5,376 nucleotides of DNA. It comes from Treponema sp. (GTDB taxonomy: Bacteria; Spirochaetota; Spirochaetia; Treponematales; Breznakiellaceae). The position numbers were made by a program, and so were the translations under genes. A model generated the notes under the pieces. It was not told the origin of the DNA, did no database searches, and was given only the letters and a program-made list of their open reading frames with translations. Positions 1-5,376 of the stretch are shown here, piece by piece (the stretch's first letter is position 1; each line of letters starts with the position of its first letter). The stretch lies in the NCBI GenBank assembly GCA_031257715.1, contig JAIROE010000260.1, forward strand, positions 1 through 5,376, written 5' to 3'.

Positions 1-302
1 CCCGCCCTGTTTGATCCTGAAAGCCGCTTCTCCGGGGAAAGATCCGCGTCGGCCGTGAGGAAGTTGTTTTCCATCGCGTAGTTTCTCACCGCCTGAAGAA
101 AGAAGCTTTTTCCGCTGCCGTAGCGGCCCGTGATGAAGCGGAAGACGGAAGCCCCCTCTCCCAGATTTTCAAGATCGCGGAGTATTGTTTCAAGTTCACG
201 CTTCCGCCCTACGGCGATATATTCAAGGCCTATACGGGGCACCACCCCCGCCGAAAGCGAGTTGAGTATTGCCGTGCTTATCCGTTTCGGAATTTCGTTC
301 AT
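1..302 (-). CDS. BrxC/BrxD-like (DUF2791-type) P-loop ATPase, N-terminal part, cut by left window edge
   Basis: Translating the minus strand from the ATG at 302 gives an open frame of 100 codons that runs off the left edge. The N-terminus has the family-style segment GVVPRIGLEYIAVGRKREL (residues 19-37), then a Walker A motif GRYGSGKS (59-66) followed by FFLQAVRNYA, and DADLSPEKRL at 85-94. This order (G-hh-P..GL..hxVGR..E, GxxGSGKS-FFL, DLSPE.RL) is what I know from the ATP-binding proteins of the BREX BrxC/BrxD (PF10923, DUF2791) family. The likely role is a cytoplasmic ATPase that powers a DNA-processing or defence complex. It lies 23 bases after the TerB-domain gene in the same direction, so the two are probably co-expressed. 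Walker B, sensor and C-terminal regions are outside the window. This ATG is the only start: its frame has a TGA a few codons upstream. A general AAA ATPase of another family is the main alternative. Confidence 0.83.
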   Translation of the reverse strand, partial: MNEIPKRISTAILNSLSAGVVPRIGLEYIAVGRKRELETILRDLENLGEGASVFRFITGRYGSGKSFFLQAVRNYAMENNFLTADADLSPEKRLSGSNRA

Positions 303-316
303 GCCGTTCCATTTCC
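303..316 (-). promoter_or_regulatory. Weak ribosome binding region for the ATPase gene
   Basis: Read on the minus strand, two GGAA cores (plus-strand ttcc at 313-316 and 307-310) precede the ATG at 302, leaving 10 and 4 bases of spacing. Neither is a full AGGAGG. Two ATG triplets in this leader are out of frame with the ATPase and open only a short frame ending near 223. The weak signal just after the upstream stop suggests the gene depends partly on ribosomes finishing the TerB-domain gene. Confidence 0.4.
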
Positions 317-334
317 ATTTTAATTTTAATTTCC
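306..334 (-). repeat. AT-rich hexamer tandem repeat across the gene junction
   Basis: On the minus strand the end of the TerB-domain gene and its spacer read as four hexamer units, AAATTA twice and then AAATGG twice. They cover the TAA stop (326-328) and the leader of the ATPase gene. This is a short AT-rich patch in an otherwise GC-rich window. It places stop codon, spacer and weak Shine-Dalgarno inside one repeat, so gain or loss of a unit would alter the spacing of the two genes. Confidence 0.6.
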
Positions 335-3310
335 GTCAAACAGACGATCCAGTTCTTCCCTGTATTCTGCCTGAATTTCCGGTCCTTCGTCCATGACATT
401 GATGAGGAGATCTCCAAAAAGATCCTCAAAGCGCGCGTTGATCCCGTCTATGACAAGATCCGGCATGACGCCGTTCCGTCTGGCAAAGGCCCCGAAATCC
501 GCCCTGTTTGCGCCGCGCAGGATGGAAAGCGCCGCCCTTTCCGTTTCGCTTAACGTCGAAAGAAAATCCGGCAGTGAAGACGGCCGGCGCCGCGGTCCGG
601 CCGGCGGCAACAGGGGCGGCGGCTCCGCGGCCGGCGGCGCCGTACCGGCGGGCGGGGGCGGGGCAAGGAGTTCCCTGACTTTGTCCGATTCCCTTCTGAG
701 CCTTTCAAGCCGTTCAGGCTGTACGGTCTGCCGGCTGATGGAGATTTCACGGACCGGCGGAACATGGTCAAGCGCCCCGGCGATTATGCTTTTCCATGGT
801 TCGGCAAGGGGTTTCCGGTTCACCCCGGCCCGTATGTTGAGGTGGAATTCCAGATGGTTCTTCAATGTTTCAAGAAATTCCAGGAGGGGCCGGTGGCGGG
901 AGAAGGAAATCCACTCGGCGGTGTACGAGGAAGATCCCGCGCCCCCCAGCCCGCCAAAGGCGTCCCTCGTTTCCCTGCGCGAAGCGGGGGGGTAAAAAAA
1001 TTCAAAAAGACGCAGTCTGAAATTTTCCCTGAGAAAGCGGTCAACAATGTTAAGGACGCGGGCAAGTTCTTCCCCGCTTTCAGTCTCCCCGCCGTCCTTT
1101 CCCGCAGGGGGGATAAGGGGGCGGATGTCTTCAAACCTGACGGTATTGTTCCCGTCAATGAAACGGCAGTGGATATGGAGATCGGCAAGGATGTCAGGAA
1201 CGCCTTCGCCCTCCGGATTTATGGCGGGAACAAGGGGAAGGAGGAGCGGAAGGGCGGCGTCCCCGATTTCATAGAGTGCGGCAAAATCAAGGAGCCATGC
1301 GGGAAAGTACCCGTCCGTTCCGGGAAAAACGCCGCGGTATTCCGTCCAGAGCGCAAGAAGTTCCTGAAAGGCCGCCGCGCTGTCTCCGCCCATGGCAAGG
1401 ATAAGCTCCCGCGCGTAGAGGCGGAGGTAATCCTCGTCCGCCGCGGGCATGGGGCCGCCCGATCCGCGAAGCCGCCTGAATTCACCGCGCCAGTAAAAAA
1501 AATAACGCGCCTCATCTTCATTGAGCGAATCGAAGGCGGGGTCCCGGCGGGGAGACCTGAGCGGAACGTAGGGCGATTTTTCCCCCGCTTCATTGATGCG
1601 GGAAAGTTCCGAGAGCAGGTCGGCGGCCGGAAGTTTTCTGAATTTCACCCGGTCCAAAAAAAGGATCGTGCGCTCCCCCAGCGGACGGGGGGGCCGCAGC
1701 AGTACCCGCCGCGCGCCCGCCTCCTCCGCCGGAATTTCCCGCGCATCCCCTTCGGGGAGGGGGAGGGGGACGTTCAGCCTTCGGACCAGATATTTGTCGA
1801 GCCGTTCGTCCCTGATGCCCAGAATGTCCCGTATGCCGCTTCGAAGCCTGTTCCGGTTTCCCTTGCCTGTTGAAGACGCCTCAAAGGGATCGGAAAAGAT
1901 TCCCAGAACCACCGGGGCATTTACGGCGGCCAACGAAATTCCGCCGGAAACTCCCGGAGTTCCGGCCTCCTCCGGTTCGACCAGCACGAGGAGATCGTAA
2001 CTGTGGGGCGGAGCGTTTTCGGCAAGTTCATCGTAAAAGGCCGTACTTACGAAGGGAGCGGCGTTTTTGAATTCGGGCATTCCCCCGAAGTAAAGTTCGT
2101 AGCAGGTTCTTTCCACGAGGATAAGCGCCGTTTCCGTTTTGGAGGCAAGATCCTCCGCAAGGGAGGCCAGACATTCCGCCTGTTCCCGCCGCCGGGGAAT
2201 GACGGCGCCGCCCGAAAGGCCGAAAGACCGCAGGAACCGTACATGGTCCCCGAAAATTTCCCGGATTTTGGAGGCCCCTGATCCGCCTTTTTCTTTCGGT
2301 CCTTCATTCCAGAGTTCCGTTTTCCATTCAAAGGGAAGAAAACCCGCCGGCCCGTTTCCTTCCCGGAATATGATGTCCGCCGCTCCCGGCGTAAAGGCCC
2401 CAAGCGGGATTCCCCCCGCGTAATGCCCCAGGGGGAGGAGGCCCGCCTTTTCAAGATCGCCCCGCCGCGCCCACTTGTCGTCCAGGAGCGCGTACTCCCT
2501 TTCCATGAGGGCGGAAACTTCCCCTGCCGGGTAACGCCTGCCGCCATATTTCAGGGAGGGAAAGGCCCGCGCGCTTCCGGGGCTTCCGGGTTCCGCCGTA
2601 TACACAAAAGAGAGGGAAAACGGCGGGATAAACACCGATTCTTCCGAGAGAAAATCACGGAGTTTCCCGTCGCCGAAACGGCGGACAAGATCCCCCCGGG
2701 CGTCACAGAAACGGGGGATGTTCTCGCCCCTGAGAACGAGCCTTCCCCGGACGTTTTTTCCGCCGCGCGTGCGGGCGTTTCCGGCGTTTCCGGCCGGAAC
2801 GGCGCCCCAATCGGCAAGAAGCCCGTCCATGGTTTCATCATCCATTATTTCATAGACGACGCCTTGGCGGTAACGGTGGCGGGGAAGATCCGTCAGGGGA
2901 AGCCAGAGGTCAGGATCGCCGTCTGTCCGTATTTCCATATATACAGGCGGAACCGGAACGCCCCTCCCCATCCGGAGTTCCCCGGCCCCGGGAGAAATTC
3001 CGGCGGGTCCCGGCACAAGGGCGAGTTCGGTAAGGCGGTCTTCCTTTTCCGCCGGGACGGGGCCCGAAACGGCAAGGACGTAATCTCCGCCCCGCAGAAG
3101 TGAAAGCAGCGCCCTGCCGCGTATGATCTCCCCGGCAAGGGGGTGTCCGTCTTTTTCCCCGTTTTCCGGGGCGCAAGGGAGGCTCCACACCGTGTTCCCC
3201 TCGCGGAAAAGTCCGCCGCCGAGATCACGGACGCCTTTGGGAAGTTTCCGTATGAAGATCCCTTCGGCGTATTCAAGAGTAAAAAACGGCTTGTCAAGGA
3301 CGCGCGTCAC
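326..3310 (-). CDS. TerB-N/TerB-C domain protein with an N-terminal degenerate SNF2-like region
   Basis: A 994-residue cytoplasmic protein with no signal peptide or membrane segment. TerB-N covers roughly residues 575-770, marked by ARYFFYWRGEFRRL (601-614) and YLRLYARELIL (628-638), matching the family's 'YFYWR ... YIxLYxYELI' pattern. TerB-C covers roughly 845-994, with ISISRQTVQPERLERLRRES (856-875), a proline-rich linker (881-910), and the end block MPDLVIDGINARFEDLFGD (949-967). Residues about 265-515 resemble a SNF2 helicase first lobe without its ATPase motifs (see findings). Residues 1-240 I do not recognise. TerB-N/C proteins are known from tellurite-resistance-related stress systems and from predicted DNA-processing or defence clusters with helicases and ATPases; the DUF2791-type ATPase next door fits the latter. 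The start is GTG, sharing four bases with the upstream stop; an in-frame TGA about ten codons further up leaves no earlier start. Function is inferred, and the domain calls are by eye. Confidence 0.85.
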   Translation of the reverse strand: MTRVLDKPFFTLEYAEGIFIRKLPKGVRDLGGGLFREGNTVWSLPCAPENGEKDGHPLAGEIIRGRALLSLLRGGDYVLAVSGPVPAEKEDRLTELALVPGPAGISPGAGELRMGRGVPVPPVYMEIRTDGDPDLWLPLTDLPRHRYRQGVVYEIMDDETMDGLLADWGAVPAGNAGNARTRGGKNVRGRLVLRGENIPRFCDARGDLVRRFGDGKLRDFLSEESVFIPPFSLSFVYTAEPGSPGSARAFPSLKYGGRRYPAGEVSALMEREYALLDDKWARRGDLEKAGLLPLGHYAGGIPLGAFTPGAADIIFREGNGPAGFLPFEWKTELWNEGPKEKGGSGASKIREIFGDHVRFLRSFGLSGGAVIPRRREQAECLASLAEDLASKTETALILVERTCYELYFGGMPEFKNAAPFVSTAFYDELAENAPPHSYDLLVLVEPEEAGTPGVSGGISLAAVNAPVVLGIFSDPFEASSTGKGNRNRLRSGIRDILGIRDERLDKYLVRRLNVPLPLPEGDAREIPAEEAGARRVLLRPPRPLGERTILFLDRVKFRKLPAADLLSELSRINEAGEKSPYVPLRSPRRDPAFDSLNEDEARYFFYWRGEFRRLRGSGGPMPAADEDYLRLYARELILAMGGDSAAAFQELLALWTEYRGVFPGTDGYFPAWLLDFAALYEIGDAALPLLLPLVPAINPEGEGVPDILADLHIHCRFIDGNNTVRFEDIRPLIPPAGKDGGETESGEELARVLNIVDRFLRENFRLRLFEFFYPPASRRETRDAFGGLGGAGSSSYTAEWISFSRHRPLLEFLETLKNHLEFHLNIRAGVNRKPLAEPWKSIIAGALDHVPPVREISISRQTVQPERLERLRRESDKVRELLAPPPPAGTAPPAAEPPPLLPPAGPRRRPSSLPDFLSTLSETERAALSILRGANRADFGAFARRNGVMPDLVIDGINARFEDLFGDLLINVMDEGPEIQAEYREELDRLFDGN
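581..670 (-). other. Proline/alanine-rich linker coding segment inside TerB-C region
   Basis: Codons 881-910 of the TerB-domain protein encode runs such as APPPPAG and AEPPPLLPPAGPRRRP, the most GC-rich and low-complexity stretch of the window. It separates the helical QPERLERLRRES block from the conserved final block of TerB-C, so it looks like a flexible insertion between two parts of the domain rather than a separate fold. Confidence 0.75.
3307..3310 (-). promoter_or_regulatory. GTGA stop/start overlap (translational coupling)
   Basis: On the minus strand the bases GTGA hold both the GTG start of the TerB-domain gene and the TGA stop of the exported protein gene. The twenty bases before the GTG hold no convincing Shine-Dalgarno. 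Initiation therefore probably relies on ribosomes that have just terminated, which ties the amounts of the two proteins together. Confidence 0.8.
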
Positions 3311-4200
3311 GGAACAAGAGGGCTTTTCAGGTCCTCGTCGTCAAGCACTATCACCACCCTGCCCTCGCTGAGAAGCCGCCTGTTTGATTCGGAAGAGATG
3401 ATGAGGAGGCTGTCTTCCCTGTCGATGATGTAATCGGCGGGCCGTATGCCGAAAATCCCCCGCGCCAGGATGCGCAGGGGATTACCGCCGACAAGGCCGG
3501 CTATGTCCCCGGCCAGCCCCGAAGGGGTCTTTTGAAAGATCGCGGACCGGGACGCATAGCGGATCATCGATTTTTTTAACGAGGGATCGAGCATGTTCCG
3601 CTCGTAGATGAGGTTCATGTCCGTGTCCCAGATTTTGGGAAAGAGGCAGGGCAGCGGCCGGGCGCGCCGGTTCATCCCGTGAACGGGAAGCTCCTCCGCG
3701 GCAATGATGATGATTCCCGTGTAAGCGGGAACGGCGGAGGCGGCAAGCGCATGGGGAATTTCCGCCGCCCTGCGGTGGCGTATCAGTTCCGCGCTGAGCC
3801 CCGAAAGGCTGAGGAAATACCGGGACAGCATTTTTGACAGATCGGCGGAAAGGGAAGGCGGAACGGTGCGGGCCCCCAATGCAAGGTTTTCCGCCTCCGC
3901 GAGGCTGTATTCCCCCCGCAGTATCAGATCTTCCAGAGTGGAAGAAGAATCAACGGGAAGGGAAAGGATCGCCGGCCGGAGAAGCCGGAGATATTCGCCT
4001 TCCACAAGGGCCTGTCCCCGGAGCCTTCCTGAAGGCAGCTTTATGTCCGCCGAGGCCAAATCCAGGGAAACCGAGGCGCTTATTTCCATCTTGTCCCATT
4101 CAACCGCCCCGTCCATATCCACTTCCAGCGCGGCAAGAAAGGCCGGCGCGGCAAGAAGAAGCAGGATGACAGACATTGCCGGCGGCAGAGTTTGTTTCAT
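3307..4200 (-). CDS. Exported protein of unknown function, FlgT/LPP20-like
   Basis: A 297-residue protein starting MKQTLPPAMSVILLLLAAPA, a clear signal peptide with probable cleavage near residues 23-24 (FLA-ALE) and no lipobox cysteine, so it should act in the periplasm. Residues 159-200 read AYTGIIIIAAEELPV, then LFPKIWDTDMNLIYE. Residues 249-287 read IFGIRPADYIIDREDSLLI, then SEGRVVIVLD. This matches, loosely, the FlgT/LPP20-type pattern 'YTGLxIDARGL.hxPxxFPxIhDexGxxIY ... DhVIsxxDAxxIl ... xGRVVhVhD' that I know from flagella- and envelope-associated proteins, but the DARG-like core is replaced by IAAEE. The exact role is unknown. The ATG follows a strong AGGAAGGG. It begins 13 bases after the transglycosylase stop and its own stop overlaps the next gene, so it bridges envelope and TerB genes in one operon. 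Confidence 0.8.
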   Translation of the reverse strand: MKQTLPPAMSVILLLLAAPAFLAALEVDMDGAVEWDKMEISASVSLDLASADIKLPSGRLRGQALVEGEYLRLLRPAILSLPVDSSSTLEDLILRGEYSLAEAENLALGARTVPPSLSADLSKMLSRYFLSLSGLSAELIRHRRAAEIPHALAASAVPAYTGIIIIAAEELPVHGMNRRARPLPCLFPKIWDTDMNLIYERNMLDPSLKKSMIRYASRSAIFQKTPSGLAGDIAGLVGGNPLRILARGIFGIRPADYIIDREDSLLIISSESNRRLLSEGRVVIVLDDEDLKSPLVP

Positions 4201-4203
4201 AAT

Positions 4204-4211
4204 CCCTTCCT
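4204..4211 (-). promoter_or_regulatory. Shine-Dalgarno AGGAAGGG for the exported protein gene
   Basis: The minus strand reads AGGAAGGG three bases before the ATG at 4200 (six after its AGGAA core). It lies entirely in the 13-base gap after the transglycosylase stop and is the strongest ribosome binding site in the window. It supports this ATG over the later in-frame Met at residue 9, which would shorten the signal peptide. Confidence 0.75.
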
Positions 4212-4213
4212 GT

Positions 4214-5376
4214 TTATCTTATCGGTACTTTCAGGGTTCTTCCTTCACGGAGGGTTCCGTTTAATTCCATGCCGTTCGCCTCCGCCAGCGATTCGGGATC
4301 GACATGGAAGGCAAGGGCTATTGCCCAGAGCGTTTCGCCCTTTTTGACAAGATGGGTCCCCCCGAAGACAAGCTCTTCCCCGCCCCCGCTCCGCCGGTAG
4401 GGGCTCACTTCCCTCAAAGCGGGGATGCGGATCTCCTGTCCGATTCTCAGGTAGCGGGGGTTAAGGCCGGGGTTGGTATCCTGTATGAGTTCGACGGAAA
4501 CATTGTAATGGCGGGACAGGGCCGAAAGCGTATCGCCGGAATGTATGGTATAATAATAATAATTGATGAATTTCAGATCCTGCCGTTCCAGAACCGCCGC
4601 GACGGCCTGAGCGTATTCGGCGGGCACTTTGAGCATATAGCTCCGGTCGGGCGGGGTGATGCCGCGGGCAAGTTCCCTGTTTCCGTTCCGCAGCAGTTCC
4701 TTTTCCATGCCCGCCGCTTCCGCTATGATGTCAAGATCCGCCGCCCTGCCGGCGGGGACCCGCGTCCAGTCCGGCCCTTCGGGCCACACGTCAATGCCGA
4801 AGCGCCTTGAATTGGACAAAATATGGGAGACTGCCAGCAGTTTGGGAATGTAATGCACCGTTTCGTTCCGCAGCTCTCCCCGGCGGCACAGCGTCCAGTA
4901 GTCCTGTATCCCCGTGCGTCTTACGACGCGGCTTATCCCCCCAAGGCCCGCGTTATACGCCGCCAGCGCCAGCGCCCAGTCTCCCAGTGAACGGTAGTTG
5001 TCTTCCAGCTTGGCAAGAGCCCCCTGCGTCGCCTTCCAGAAATCCCGCCGTTCGTCTATCCATTCATTTATCTTCATGTCGAAAGGCCCCACGCTGTTCC
5101 GCATGAACTGCCATATACCCACGGCGCCCGACCTGCTTCTGGCGTCGGGGAAAAAGCCGGACTCGATGACCGGGAGGTAGATGAGTTCGGGCGGAAGCTT
5201 CCGCGCGGCGATTTCCTGCCTGATAAAGGGAATGTATATGGCGCCCCGCTTCATCACGGAATTGAGCCAGGCTATGCCGCCCGGGCTCGTGTACTGGCGT
5301 ATGTAGCGCAGTACCAGAGGATCGTCCGTACCGGAAGGGGCAAAGGACGAAGGCGGCAAAAACACCGAATCCGCAT
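4214..5376 (-). CDS. MltD-like lytic murein transglycosylase with two LysM repeats, 5' end outside window
   Basis: Cleaves peptidoglycan glycan strands non-hydrolytically in the periplasm. Numbering from the GTG codon at 5365: the SLT (GH23) domain runs about 40-190, with LPPELIYLPVIESGF (57-71) holding the likely catalytic Glu68, GAVGIWQFM (80-88), EWIDERRD (101-108), LALAAYNAGLGG (132-143) and HYIPKLLAVSHIL (171-183), all typical of the MltD branch. LysM repeats at about 271-315 (YTIHSGDTLSALSRHYNVS) and 338-381 (HLVKKGETLWAIALAFHVD) bind peptidoglycan. The frame stays open past 5365 to the window edge, and no signal peptide is seen, so the real start and export signal lie upstream and the GTG is not the start. 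All catalytic motifs look intact. It is the first visible gene of the operon; the next gene starts 13 bases after its TAA. MltD-like is a family call; orthology to a named mltD is not shown. Confidence 0.92.
   Translation of the reverse strand, partial: ADSVFLPPSSFAPSGTDDPLVLRYIRQYTSPGGIAWLNSVMKRGAIYIPFIRQEIAARKLPPELIYLPVIESGFFPDARSRSGAVGIWQFMRNSVGPFDMKINEWIDERRDFWKATQGALAKLEDNYRSLGDWALALAAYNAGLGGISRVVRRTGIQDYWTLCRRGELRNETVHYIPKLLAVSHILSNSRRFGIDVWPEGPDWTRVPAGRAADLDIIAEAAGMEKELLRNGNRELARGITPPDRSYMLKVPAEYAQAVAAVLERQDLKFINYYYYTIHSGDTLSALSRHYNVSVELIQDTNPGLNPRYLRIGQEIRIPALREVSPYRRSGGGEELVFGGTHLVKKGETLWAIALAFHVDPESLAEANGMELNGTLREGRTLKVPIR
4550..4561 (-). repeat. (TAT)4 codon repeat
   Basis: Four identical TAT codons encode the Tyr run just before the first LysM repeat (residues 269-272). 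Identical rather than mixed Tyr codons suggest expansion by slippage. Changes would be in frame and add or remove Tyr at the start of the LysM fold. Confidence 0.7.

Noticed and set aside
223..429. Small minus-strand frame of 68 codons across the TerB/ATPase junction
   Set aside because: It overlaps the end of one gene and the start of the other in a different frame and has no family features; the ATG codons come from the hexamer repeat.
581..670. GC-rich repeat-like stretch as a mobile element end or CRISPR-like repeat
   Set aside because: It is explained by a proline/alanine-rich linker in the coding frame and has no regular spacing.
764..1873. Plus-strand open frame of 369 codons opposite the TerB-domain gene
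   Set aside because: It is antisense to a gene with recognisable domains, shows no family motif, and is charged and low in order; long antisense frames are expected in GC-rich coding DNA.
2423..3103. Plus-strand open frame of 226 codons
   Set aside because: Antisense to the same gene, with no motif or convincing start signal.
3571..3577. T-run as an intrinsic terminator
   Set aside because: It lies inside a coding region and no GC-rich hairpin precedes it on either strand.
4304..4810. Plus-strand open frame of 168 codons opposite the transglycosylase
   Set aside because: Antisense to the LysM and linker region; the minus frame carries clear LysM motifs.
4214..5365. GTG at 5365 as true start of the transglycosylase
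   Set aside because: The frame remains open to the window edge and the export signal expected of this family is missing, so the start lies outside.

Overview
This is a GC-rich bacterial window in which all recognisable coding lies on the minus strand. Four genes are packed head to tail and read from the right edge to the left edge. The gaps between them are 13, -4 and 23 bases, so they look like one transcription unit with no visible internal promoter or terminator. The lytic transglycosylase with paired LysM repeats next to a secreted FlgT/LPP20-like protein suggests a spirochaete, perhaps a GC-rich Treponema-like lineage. That is inference from protein style, not a marker gene.

Layout in transcription order. 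(1) 5376-4214: an MltD-like membrane-bound or periplasmic lytic transglycosylase with an SLT (GH23) domain and two LysM repeats; its signal peptide and start lie beyond the right edge. (2) 4200-3307: a 297-residue exported protein of unknown function, distantly like the FlgT/LPP20 family, with a good Shine-Dalgarno. (3) 3310-326: a 994-residue protein that starts on a GTG overlapping the previous stop as GTGA. Its C-terminal part carries TerB-N and TerB-C domains. Its middle appears to be a SNF2-like helicase lobe that has lost its ATPase motifs. (4) 302-1: the first 100 codons of a P-loop ATPase of the BREX-associated BrxC/BrxD (DUF2791) type, cut by the left edge.

The exciting part is genes 3 and 4. 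TerB-N/TerB-C proteins beside a DUF2791-type ATPase are known from predicted DNA-processing or defence clusters, usually with a DEAD/DEAH or SNF2 helicase. Here the TerB protein seems to have absorbed a dead SNF2 lobe. The pair is also translationally coupled to cell-envelope genes rather than sitting alone in an island. The rest of the system, including any active helicase, would lie left of base 1. No RNA gene, CRISPR array, insertion sequence or terminator was seen, and no stretch over 300 bases lacks a gene.
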